Shown here: piece after piece, positions 1-6,729 of the stretch
How the letters are laid out: each line of letters opens with the position of its first letter
Numbering within the stretch: the stretch's first letter is position 1
DNA from: CAJCIY01 sp036379355
GTDB taxonomy: Bacteria > Actinomycetota > Actinomycetes > Mycobacteriales > CAJCIY01
Direction of reading: 5' to 3'
DNA length: 11,432 nt
Assembly (NCBI GenBank): GCA_036379355.1
Contig: DASVGV010000153.1
Location: 1 to 11,432, forward strand
The notes under the pieces: generated by a model
The model's database searches: none
Told to the model about the DNA's origin: nothing
What the model saw: only the letters and a program-made list of their open reading frames with translations
Position numbers and translations under genes: made by a program

Positions 1-549
1 GATCTGGGTCGCTCGATGTCACCGGCGGCTCTGTACGAGCGGTGGCAGGAGGGGCGCCGAAGGCTCGACGCCGCGCTGCGCGCCGCCGATCCGGCTACGC
101 GGGTGCCCTGGTACGGGCCGGCGATGAGCCTGGCGAGCTTCGTGACCGCCCGCCTGATGGAGACCTGGGCGCACGGCCAGGACGTGATCGATGCGGTCGA
201 CGGCGAGCCGGTGGTGAGCGAGCGGCTGCGGCACGTCTGTCACATCGGGGTGGGCGCGCGGCCGTACGCATTCCGCGTACACGGCCAGGAGGACCCGGGC
301 ACCCCGGTCCGCGTCGAGGCGCGGGCGCCGAGCGGGGAGACGTGGTCGTGGGGGCCCGAGGACGCTGCCGACCGGGTCACCGGGACGGCGCTGGACCTGG
401 CGCTGGTGCTGACGCAGCGGCGGCACCGTGACGACACGGGCCTGGTCGTGGACGGCCCGGTCGCCGAGCAGTGGATCTCGATCGCCCAGTCGTTCGCCGG
501 TCCCGCCGGGACCGGCCGGGCACCCGGCCTGCGCCGGATGACGCAGTAG
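1..549 (+). CDS. TIGR03084 / maleylpyruvate isomerase-like (DinB-fold) metal-binding family protein, 5' end cut off
   Basis: The reading frame is open from base 1 (Asp-Leu-Gly-Arg-Ser precede the first ATG at 16), so the gene very probably starts left of the window; 182 residues are visible and family members are, from memory, about 250-270 aa. The visible part has the family's conserved block ASFVTARLMETWAHGQD (the MET starts at base 157, the His is codon 58), then a GVGARPYAF segment, a WSWGPEDAADRVTG segment and an ALVLTQRRHRDDT segment. I recall these blocks from actinobacterial TIGR03084 proteins, some of which carry the older label wyosine base formation domain protein. The N-terminal MDMPI/DinB-like helical metal site would lie mostly outside the window, so metal ligands other than this His cannot be checked. 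No reaction is established. It ends 16 nt before the carboxylase beta gene, which suggests a role in the same acyl-CoA pathway. Family confidence is good; function is unknown. Confidence 0.8.
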   Translation, partial: DLGRSMSPAALYERWQEGRRRLDAALRAADPATRVPWYGPAMSLASFVTARLMETWAHGQDVIDAVDGEPVVSERLRHVCHIGVGARPYAFRVHGQEDPGTPVRVEARAPSGETWSWGPEDAADRVTGTALDLALVLTQRRHRDDTGLVVDGPVAEQWISIAQSFAGPAGTGRAPGLRRMTQ

Positions 550-554
550 GCCGC

Positions 555-559
555 GGAAG
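555..559 (+). promoter_or_regulatory. Ribosome binding site of the carboxyltransferase gene
   Basis: GGAAG lies 6 nt before the ATG at 566 and just after the TAG of the upstream gene (547-549). It is a partial Shine-Dalgarno match. It supports the 566 start, which also gives the N-terminal length expected for the family. Confidence 0.5.
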
Positions 560-565
560 ACGTCC

Positions 566-2197
566 ATGCCGGTCCTGCCGAGCCTCATCGACCCCGCGTC
601 GGATGCGTTTGCCGCGAACGCCGGCGACATGCGGGCGCTGCTCACCGACATCGACGGCCTGCTGGCTCAGGCGGCCGCCGGGGGCGGTGAGGCGGCAACA
701 GAACGGCTGCGGTCACGGGGAAAGCTGCCGGTCCGCGAGCGGGTCGCGCTGCTGCTCGACCGGGACAGCCCCTTCCTCGAGCTCGCGCCGCTCGCGGGTT
801 ACCAGACCGAGTTCGCGGTCGGCGGCGGCGCGGTGCTGGGGATCGGGGTGGTGTCCGGAGTCGAGTGCGTGATCTTCGCGAACGACCCGACGGTGATGGG
901 CGGCGCGATGACCGCGATCAGCATCCGGAAGCTGCTGCGCGCCTTGGAGATCGCGCGGCAGAACCGGTTGCCGTACGTGCAGTTCGTCGAGTCCGCGGGT
1001 GGTGACCTGCGCGGCCTCACCGGCAAGGACGCGGACGAGGCGCTGCGGGAGAACCTGACGCACTTCGCCGACAGCGGCCGGATGTTCCACGACATCACCG
1101 AGCTGTCGGCGATGGGGATCCCGACCGTGTCGGTGGTCTTCGGCAGCTCCACCGCAGGAGGTGCGTACCAGCCGGGCCTGTCGGACTACACGATCCTGGT
1201 GCGGGAGCAGGCGAAGGTCTTCCTCGGCGGCCCGCCGCTGGTGAAGGCGGCCACCGGTGAGGACGCCGGTGACGAGGAGCTCGGCGGCGCCGAGATGCAC
1301 GCCACCGTGAGCGGCCTCGCCGACTACCTCGCCGAGGACGAGCTGGATGCGCTGCGCATGTGCCGCGACGTGGTGGCGCACCTGAACTGGCGCAAGCTCG
1401 GCCCGGGCCCGAGCCTGCCGGCCGATCCGCCGGTCCACGACCCGGAGGAGCTGCTCGGGCTGCTGCCTGCGGACCTGCGGACACCGGTCGACGTCCGGGA
1501 GGTCATCGGCAGGGTCGTGGACGGCAGCCGGTTCGAGGAGTTCAAGCCGCGGTACGGGCCGACGCTGGTGTGCGGATGGGCGTCGGTGCACGGGTTCCCG
1601 GTCGGTGTGCTGGGCAACAACGGCATCCTGTTCAACGACTCGGCGCAGAAGGCAGCGCAGTTCATCCAGCTGTGCAACCAGGTGGACACGCCGCTGCTGT
1701 TCCTCCAAAACATCACCGGCTACATGGTCGGCCGCGACTACGAGCGGGCCGGGATGGTCAAGCACGGCAGTCAGATGATCAATGCGCTCTCGAACAGCAC
1801 GGTGCCGCACGTGACGGTGATCCTCGGCGCCAGCTACGGGGCGGGCAACTACGGCATGGGTGGGCGGGCGTTCGACACCCGGTTCGTGTTCCTGTGGCCC
1901 ACGGCGAAGATCGCGATCATGGGTCCGAAGCAGATGGCCGGAGTCATGTCGATCGTGCGCCGCGGCCAGGCGGCGCGCCGTGGCCAGGCGCTCGACGAGG
2001 CCGCGGAGGCAGCGATCACCGCGGCGGTGGAGGACTTCGCCGAACGCCAGTCGCTCGGCCTGTACGCGACCGGCCGCGTCGCGGACGACGGCGTCATCGA
2101 CCCGCGCGACACCCGTACGGTCGTGGCCATGGCGTTGTCGGCGTGCCACTCGGGCGAGGTGCGCGGCGCCCGCGGCTTCGGCGTGTTCCGGCTGTAG
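566..2197 (+). CDS. Acyl-CoA carboxylase carboxyltransferase (beta) subunit, methylcrotonyl-/geranyl-CoA carboxylase type
   Basis: This 543-aa protein is the carboxyltransferase half of a biotin-dependent acyl-CoA carboxylase. It moves CO2 from carboxybiotin to the enoyl-CoA in the cytosol. Both crotonase-like lobes are visible. The N-lobe has VESAGGD (Ser143), GSSTAGGAYQPGLSDY (G193-Y208) and FLGGPPLVKAATGE. The C-lobe has GNNGILFNDSAQKAAQFIQLC, the FLQNITGYMVGRDYE motif, and GASYGAGNYGMGGRAFD (from G421), which carries the backbone amides of the second oxyanion hole. The QNITGYMVG and GAGNYGM motifs and the length match the MCC beta/GCC beta branch better than propionyl-CoA carboxylase beta. 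The stretch DLRGLTGKDADEALRENLTHFADSGRMF differs from the LPxQ...FGRIFYNQANMSA form I recall for LiuB, so the substrate may not be 3-methylcrotonyl-CoA. The alpha subunit follows after 12 nt. Family is near certain; substrate is open. Confidence 0.93.
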   Translation: MPVLPSLIDPASDAFAANAGDMRALLTDIDGLLAQAAAGGGEAATERLRSRGKLPVRERVALLLDRDSPFLELAPLAGYQTEFAVGGGAVLGIGVVSGVECVIFANDPTVMGGAMTAISIRKLLRALEIARQNRLPYVQFVESAGGDLRGLTGKDADEALRENLTHFADSGRMFHDITELSAMGIPTVSVVFGSSTAGGAYQPGLSDYTILVREQAKVFLGGPPLVKAATGEDAGDEELGGAEMHATVSGLADYLAEDELDALRMCRDVVAHLNWRKLGPGPSLPADPPVHDPEELLGLLPADLRTPVDVREVIGRVVDGSRFEEFKPRYGPTLVCGWASVHGFPVGVLGNNGILFNDSAQKAAQFIQLCNQVDTPLLFLQNITGYMVGRDYERAGMVKHGSQMINALSNSTVPHVTVILGASYGAGNYGMGGRAFDTRFVFLWPTAKIAIMGPKQMAGVMSIVRRGQAARRGQALDEAAEAAITAAVEDFAERQSLGLYATGRVADDGVIDPRDTRTVVAMALSACHSGEVRGARGFGVFRL

Positions 2198-2201
2198 AGG
2201 G
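2196..2201 (+). promoter_or_regulatory. Ribosome binding site deciding the GTG start of the biotin carboxylase gene
   Basis: AGAGGG overlaps the last bases of the upstream TAG stop and sits 8 nt before GTG at 2210. This start gives the N-terminus MRRVLVANRGEIARRV, which aligns with the very N-terminus of biotin carboxylases, so no downstream start is needed. Confidence 0.65.
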
Positions 2202-2209
2202 CGACGACG

Positions 2210-4162
2210 GTGCGCAGAGTGCTGGTGGCCAACCGCGGCGAGATTGCCCGGCGGGTGATGCGCACGTGCGCCGCCCTGGGCATCGAGTCGGTCGCCGTCT
2301 ACGCCGAGGGCGACAGCGACGCGCCGTTCGTCGCGGACGCGGACCGCGCGGTCGCGCTCGGCGGCCGGACAGCCGCCGAGACGTACCTCGACATCGGCAA
2401 GATCCTTGATGCTGCAGCGGTCTCCGGGGCGGACGCTGTCCACCCCGGCTACGGGTTCCTGTCGGAGAACGCCGGCTTCGCCCGGGCCGTCCAGGACGCG
2501 GGCCTGGTGTGGGTGGGCCCGCCGGCCGACGCGATCGCGGCGATGGGCGACAAGCTGGCGGCGAAGGATCTGATGGCGAAGGCGGGCGTGCCGACACTGC
2601 CGTCCGCCCGGATCGGCGCCGGCGACGAACCCGACGCGGACGTCGGCTTTCCCGTGCTGGTCAAGGCTTCTGCCGGGGGCGGTGGCAAGGGCATGCGGGT
2701 CGTGCATCGGCCCGCCGACCTGGCCGAAGCCGTCGCGGCCGCTCGGCGGGAGGCCGTGGCGGCGTTCGGCGACGGGACCGTGTTCCTCGAGCGCTACGTC
2801 ACCGGCTCACGCCATGTGGAGATCCAGATCCTCGGCGACACCCACGGCAACGTCGTGCACTGCTTCGAACGCGAGTGCTCGATCCAGCGCCGCCACCAGA
2901 AGATCATCGAGGAGGCGCCGTCGCCGGCGGTCGACGATGACCTGCGGGCCCGGATGGGGGCCGACGCGGTGTCCGCGGCGCGGGCGATCGGCTACTGCAA
3001 CGCCGGGACCGTCGAGTTCCTGCTCGATGCGGACGGGTCCTACTACTTCCTCGAGGTCAACACCCGGCTCCAGGTCGAGCACCCCGTCACCGAGGCGATC
3101 ACCGGCCTGGACCTGGTCCGGGAGCAGTTGCGGATAGCTGACGGCGAGCGCCTGTCGTTCGGTCAGGACGACCTGGCCATCGACGGTCACGCCATCGAGG
3201 TACGCGTCTATGCCGAGGACCCCGCGGCCGGGTTCCTGCCGGCGACCGGGCGGCTCGTGGCGTGGGCGCCGCCCGTCGAGCCGGCCGTCCGGGTCGAGTC
3301 CGGCGTCGCCCCCGGCAGCGTGATCGGAGTCCAGTTCGACCCGCTGCTGGCGAAGGTGATCGCGCACGCGCCGACGCGGGCCGAGGCGGCCGGGCGGCTG
3401 GCACTCGCGCTCGAACGGACCCGGATCGCCGGCGTGACCACCAACCGGGACTACCTGGCCGGAGTGCTCCGGCACCCGGACTTCCTGTCCGGCGCGGCGA
3501 CCACCGCCTTCGTCGAGCAGGCGGACGTGCCCGGCCAGCGACGCCCGACCCCCGACGAGTTGGGAGACGCGGCGGTCGCCGCCGCGCTCGCCGGCCAGCA
3601 GGCCCGGCGAGCGGCCGCGCGGACGCTCGCGACGCTGCCGAGTGGCTGGCGCGGCACGGTGATGCCGCCCGAGCACGCGGTGTTCGTGTCCGGCGATGAG
3701 GAGATCACCGTGGCGTACCGCACGACGCGGGACGGCACGTTCGACGTCGCGGTGGCGGCGGACCGCCTGCGCGCAAAGGTGATCCGCTGCGAGGCCGGAT
3801 CGATCGACCTGGAGATCGGTTCGCGGCGACTCTCGTACGGCGTCGACACCGACGGCCGCACCTGGTGGCTGCACGGCCCCGGCGGCACGATCCGGCTGGA
3901 CGAGCAGGAGCGGTTCCCCGAGACCCGTACCGAAGCCGTCACCGGGGGCCTGGTCGCCCCGATGCCCGGCAGCGTCGTCAGCGTCCACGTCGCCCCGGGG
4001 GACGCCGTGGAGGACGGCGCGCTGCTGGTCGTCCTGGAGGCGATGAAGATGGAACATCGCGTCACCGCGCCCCATGCGGGCGTCGTCGGTGACGTCCATG
4101 TGTCGGTCGGCAGCCAGGTCGCCGGTGGTGACCTGCTGGTCGTGCTCGGAGAGCCGTCGTGA
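2210..4162 (+). CDS. Acyl-CoA carboxylase alpha subunit: biotin carboxylase fused to biotin carboxyl carrier domain
   Basis: This 650-aa protein carboxylates its own biotin using ATP and bicarbonate and passes the CO2 to the beta subunit encoded just upstream. In order it has: the BC N-domain (VLVANRGEIARRV, HPGYGFLSEN), the ATP-grasp domain with Lys152 and the glycine-rich loop ASAGGGGKGM (153-162), the RECSIQRRHQKIIEEAPS block, and the catalytic EVNTRLQVEHPVTE with Glu282, Asn284, Arg286, Gln288 and Glu290. A BC C-domain follows, then a BT-like linker region (about 450-570), and a C-terminal biotinyl domain with EAMKMEH, the biotin-accepting Lys being residue 613. All key residues are present. 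Length and layout fit methylcrotonyl- or geranyl-CoA carboxylase alpha (LiuD/AtuF type); actinobacterial AccA3-type alpha subunits are somewhat shorter. The start is GTG. The stop overlaps the next gene's GTG by 4 nt (GTGA, 4159-4162), implying translational coupling. Confidence 0.95.
   Translation: MRRVLVANRGEIARRVMRTCAALGIESVAVYAEGDSDAPFVADADRAVALGGRTAAETYLDIGKILDAAAVSGADAVHPGYGFLSENAGFARAVQDAGLVWVGPPADAIAAMGDKLAAKDLMAKAGVPTLPSARIGAGDEPDADVGFPVLVKASAGGGGKGMRVVHRPADLAEAVAAARREAVAAFGDGTVFLERYVTGSRHVEIQILGDTHGNVVHCFERECSIQRRHQKIIEEAPSPAVDDDLRARMGADAVSAARAIGYCNAGTVEFLLDADGSYYFLEVNTRLQVEHPVTEAITGLDLVREQLRIADGERLSFGQDDLAIDGHAIEVRVYAEDPAAGFLPATGRLVAWAPPVEPAVRVESGVAPGSVIGVQFDPLLAKVIAHAPTRAEAAGRLALALERTRIAGVTTNRDYLAGVLRHPDFLSGAATTAFVEQADVPGQRRPTPDELGDAAVAAALAGQQARRAAARTLATLPSGWRGTVMPPEHAVFVSGDEEITVAYRTTRDGTFDVAVAADRLRAKVIRCEAGSIDLEIGSRRLSYGVDTDGRTWWLHGPGGTIRLDEQERFPETRTEAVTGGLVAPMPGSVVSVHVAPGDAVEDGALLVVLEAMKMEHRVTAPHAGVVGDVHVSVGSQVAGGDLLVVLGEPS
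4148..4153 (+). promoter_or_regulatory. Ribosome binding site of the AtuA-like gene inside the carboxylase 3' end
   Basis: GGAGAG lies 5 nt before the GTG at 4159, within the last codons of the alpha-subunit gene. Together with the GTGA stop/start overlap it supports GTG 4159 as the true start and suggests ribosomes pass from one gene to the next. Confidence 0.65.
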
Positions 4163-5922
4163 CGGCCTCCGCACGCGAGCCGGTGCGGATCGCCAACTGC
4201 TCCGGCTTCTACGGCGACCGGCTGGCGGCGGCCGCCGAGATGGTCGACGGCGGTCCGATCGACGTACTGACCGGGGACTGGCTCGCCGAGCTGACCATGC
4301 TGATCCTCGCCAAGACCCAGGCGCGGCATGCCTCGGCCGGGTACGCCCGCACGTTCGTCACCCAGATGGAACAGGTCATGGGCACCTGCCTCGACCGCGG
4401 CATCCGGGTCGTGTCGAACGCCGGCGGCCTGAACCCCCGCGGGTGCGCCGACGCCGTCGCTGCGGTCGCGGACAAGCTGGGCCTGTCGCCGACCATCGCG
4501 TACGTCGAGGGTGACGACCTGTTGCCGCGGCTGGACGAGCTGCGCGCCGAGGGCGTCACCTTCGACAACCTGGACACCGGCGAGCGGCTGGGTGACCGTG
4601 AGGTGCTCACGGCGAACGCCTATGTCGGCGGCTGGGGCATCGCGGACGCACTCGCCCGCGGCGCCGACATCGTCGTCACCGGCCGCTGCACCGACGCCGC
4701 GCTCACCGTCGGCCCGGCGGCGTGGTGGCACGGATGGGTAACCGGCGATCTGGACCGCCTCGCCGGGGCGGTCGTGGCGGGTCACGTGATCGAATGCGGG
4801 GCGCAGGCCACCGGCGGCAACTACGCGTTCTTCGACGAGGTGCCGGGCCTCGAGCACCCGGGCTTCCCGATCGCCGAGGTCGCCGCCGACGGCAGCGCGG
4901 TGATCACCAAGCACGCCGGGCACGGCGGCTTGGTGTCGGTGGAGACCGTGACCGCCCAGCTGCTGTACGAGATCGGCGGTCCCCGGTACGCGAACCCCGA
5001 CGTCACCGCACGGTTCGACACGATCCGGCTCTCGGCCGACGGTCCCGACCGGGTCCGTATCCATGGCGTGCGCGGCGAGCCGCCGCCGGAGACCCTCAAG
5101 GTCTCGATGAACTTCCAGGGCGGCTTCCGCACGACGACGACGCTGATGCTCACCGGCCTGGACATCGAGAAGAAGGCGGCTCTGGCCGAGCGCTCGCTGT
5201 GGGCGTCGATCCCGGGCGGCCGGGATGCGTTCGCCGAGACGTCCGTCGAGCTGATCCGCAGCGACCATCCGGACCCGGCGACCAACGAACAGGCGGTGGC
5301 CCAGCTGCGGATCACCGTCAAGGACCCCGACGAGAACAAGGTCGGCCGGGCGATCAGCGCCAAGGTCACCGAGCTCGCGCTGGCGAGCTATCCCGGGCTG
5401 TTCGGGGCCGGCCCCGCGGGCGTGCAGGCGTACGGCGTCTACTGGCCCGCTGTCGTCCCCGCGCGGTTCGTCCGCCAGGAGGTCGTCGTCGGCGGTGAGC
5501 GCACGGTCGTCGAGTCGGCGGCCGTTTCGGGGGAGCCTCTTCCCTTGCCCGACAGCACATCCCCGCTGCTGGCCGAGGCGCCGACGCGCCGTGTCCCGCT
5601 CGGCCTGGTCGCCGGCGCCCGCTCCGGCGACAAGGGCGGCAACGCCAACCTCGGCGTGTGGGCCCGCACCGACGCCGGCTACGCCTGGCTGGCGGCGTAC
5701 CTGACCACGGACCGGCTGCGCGCGCTGATGCCCGAGGCGCGCGACCTGGCCGTCGAGCGGTACGCGCTGCCCGGCATCCGCGCGCTGAACTTCGTGCTGA
5801 TCGGCCTGCTGGGCGAGGGCGTCGCGTCCTCGACCCGCCTGGACGCCCAGGCCAAGGGGCTCGGGGAGTATCTGCGGGCCAAGGTCGTCGACGTCCCCGT
5901 CTCGCTGCTGGAGAGCTCATGA
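4159..5922 (+). CDS. DUF1446 acyclic terpene utilization AtuA-family protein
   Basis: This 587-aa protein has the two-domain form of the AtuA family. The large N-terminal DUF1446 domain (about residues 9-445) carries GFYGDRL, LTGDWLAELTM, SNAGGLNP (86-93), GWGIADALARGADIVVTGR with TGRCTDA (174-180), and ECGAQATGGN (from Glu212). A linker leads to a C-terminal AtuA-like ferredoxin-fold domain (about 478-580) with the signature GARSGDKGGNANLGV (486-500). The family is named from Pseudomonas, where atuA is the first gene of the geranyl-CoA carboxylase operon. Its reaction is, to my knowledge, not established. There is no signal peptide or membrane segment, so it is probably cytosolic. It overlaps the carboxylase alpha gene by GTGA and the hydratase gene by ATGA. 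That places it between carboxylation and hydration and suggests a tightly matched partner of these enzymes. Conserved Cys177 and Cys213, within glycine-rich motifs, are candidates for an active site (inference only). Family certain, function open. Confidence 0.92.
   Translation: MTASAREPVRIANCSGFYGDRLAAAAEMVDGGPIDVLTGDWLAELTMLILAKTQARHASAGYARTFVTQMEQVMGTCLDRGIRVVSNAGGLNPRGCADAVAAVADKLGLSPTIAYVEGDDLLPRLDELRAEGVTFDNLDTGERLGDREVLTANAYVGGWGIADALARGADIVVTGRCTDAALTVGPAAWWHGWVTGDLDRLAGAVVAGHVIECGAQATGGNYAFFDEVPGLEHPGFPIAEVAADGSAVITKHAGHGGLVSVETVTAQLLYEIGGPRYANPDVTARFDTIRLSADGPDRVRIHGVRGEPPPETLKVSMNFQGGFRTTTTLMLTGLDIEKKAALAERSLWASIPGGRDAFAETSVELIRSDHPDPATNEQAVAQLRITVKDPDENKVGRAISAKVTELALASYPGLFGAGPAGVQAYGVYWPAVVPARFVRQEVVVGGERTVVESAAVSGEPLPLPDSTSPLLAEAPTRRVPLGLVAGARSGDKGGNANLGVWARTDAGYAWLAAYLTTDRLRALMPEARDLAVERYALPGIRALNFVLIGLLGEGVASSTRLDAQAKGLGEYLRAKVVDVPVSLLESS
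5910..5915 (+). promoter_or_regulatory. Ribosome binding site deciding the hydratase start
   Basis: GGAGAG lies just before ATG 5919 (GGAG core 5 nt away). The frame stays open upstream to 5658, but that extension is arginine/proline-rich shadow sequence of the AtuA-like gene. This site, the ATGA overlap and the normal crotonase N-terminus all choose 5919. Confidence 0.7.
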
Positions 5923-6677
5923 CCGCCACGCGCTACGAGGCCGCCGCCGGCATCGCGACGATCACCCTGGACCAGCCCGAGCGGCGCAACGCGCTCGGCA
6001 CCGAGCTGCTCGACTCCCTCGGCGACCACCTGGGGCAGGCGCTGGCGGACGCGGACGTCCGGGTCGTCGTGCTGACCAACACCGGGCCCGCGTTCTGCGC
6101 CGGTGCCGACCTGAAGCGCGGCGCCGGCGACCCGGCCCCGCGCTACGGCCTGGTCGAGATCCTCGAGACCATCCTCGACTCGCCCAAGCCGGTCGTCGGG
6201 CGGATCGCCGGTGACTGCCTCGGCGGCGGCGTGGGCCTGGCCGCCGCCTGCGACCTGTCGGTCGCCGCGGACACGGTCCGGTTCGGGTTCACCGAGGTAC
6301 GGCTCGGCGTCGCGCCCGCGATCATCTCCGTCGTCTGCCTGCCCAAGATGCGCCGGGGCGACGCCCTCGAGCTGTTCCTGTCCGGCGAGCGCATCCCGGC
6401 TGCCCGCGCCGCCGAGGTCGGGTTGATCTCCCGCTCCGTGGCGGCCACCGACCTCGACGCCACCGTCGCGGACCTGACCGGCAAGATCACCGCCGGCGGT
6501 CCGAACGCCCTTGCCGCATGCAAGCGGCTGATCGCCGAGGTGCCCGGACTGGACCGGCACTCGGCGTTCGCGATGACCGACGCCCTGTCGCGGGAGCTGT
6601 TCGCGAGCGACGAGGCCGCGGCCGGCATCGCCGCGTTTCGAGGGAAGACCGCGGCGCCCTGGGTGCCCGGCCGATGA
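5919..6677 (+). CDS. Enoyl-CoA hydratase/isomerase, methylglutaconyl-/isohexenylglutaconyl-CoA hydratase (LiuC/AtuE) type
   Basis: This 252-aa crotonase-fold protein starts MTATRYEAAAGIATITLDQPERRNAL. It shows the CoA/oxyanion block AFCAGADLK (59-66), then CLGGGVGLAAACDLSVAAD (from Cys100) and FGFTEVRLGVAPAIISVV (from residue 123). Glu126 matches the rat hydratase Glu164. The other catalytic position, Glu144 in rat hydratase, is Gly106 here. The pattern GGGVGL...EVRLGxxPAxIS is what I recall for bacterial LiuC/AtuE hydratases, so the single-Glu state may be normal for this branch. In the pathway it would hydrate the carboxylated product to a 3-hydroxy-3-alkylglutaryl-CoA. The ATG overlaps the AtuA-like stop by 4 nt (ATGA). 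The C-terminus ends AAPWVPGR, a usual crotonase-length protein. Exact substrate is inferred from the neighbouring carboxylase. Confidence 0.88.
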   Translation: MTATRYEAAAGIATITLDQPERRNALGTELLDSLGDHLGQALADADVRVVVLTNTGPAFCAGADLKRGAGDPAPRYGLVEILETILDSPKPVVGRIAGDCLGGGVGLAAACDLSVAADTVRFGFTEVRLGVAPAIISVVCLPKMRRGDALELFLSGERIPAARAAEVGLISRSVAATDLDATVADLTGKITAGGPNALAACKRLIAEVPGLDRHSAFAMTDALSRELFASDEAAAGIAAFRGKTAAPWVPGR

Positions 6678-6717
6678 CCGCTGTACTACGTTCCCGCGAG
6701 TCCTGAGCGCACCACCC

Positions 6718-6724
6718 GAGAGGA
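6718..6724 (+). promoter_or_regulatory. Ribosome binding site of the acyl-CoA synthetase gene
   Basis: GAGAGGA lies 5 nt before ATG 6730, the strongest Shine-Dalgarno match in the operon. It sits in the 52-nt gap after the hydratase gene, which shows no clear promoter hexamers or hairpin. Independent ribosome loading rather than coupling is likely here. ATG 6736 (the third codon) is a less well spaced alternative. Confidence 0.7.
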
Positions 6725-6729
6725 ACTCC

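Noticed and set aside
16..18. ATG as the true start of the first gene
   Set aside because: The frame is open to base 1, and the protein would lack the N-terminal metal-binding part of its family, so the gene is taken as cut by the window edge.
713..2707. Long open frame (664 codons) on the minus strand
   Set aside because: It lies antisense to two clearly conserved carboxylase genes, its translation is Arg/His/Asp-rich low-complexity sequence with no recognisable motif, and long antisense frames are expected at this GC content.
5658..5918. Upstream extension of the hydratase by 87 residues
   Set aside because: The extension is Arg/Pro/Gly-rich and lies inside the conserved C-terminal domain of the AtuA-like gene. 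The ATGA overlap, ribosome site and normal crotonase N-terminus favour 5919.
6518..6706. 62-codon + strand frame overlapping the hydratase end
   Set aside because: It is out of frame with the conserved hydratase over most of its length and has no ribosome site of its own; only its last ten codons fall in the gap and are listed as a curiosity.
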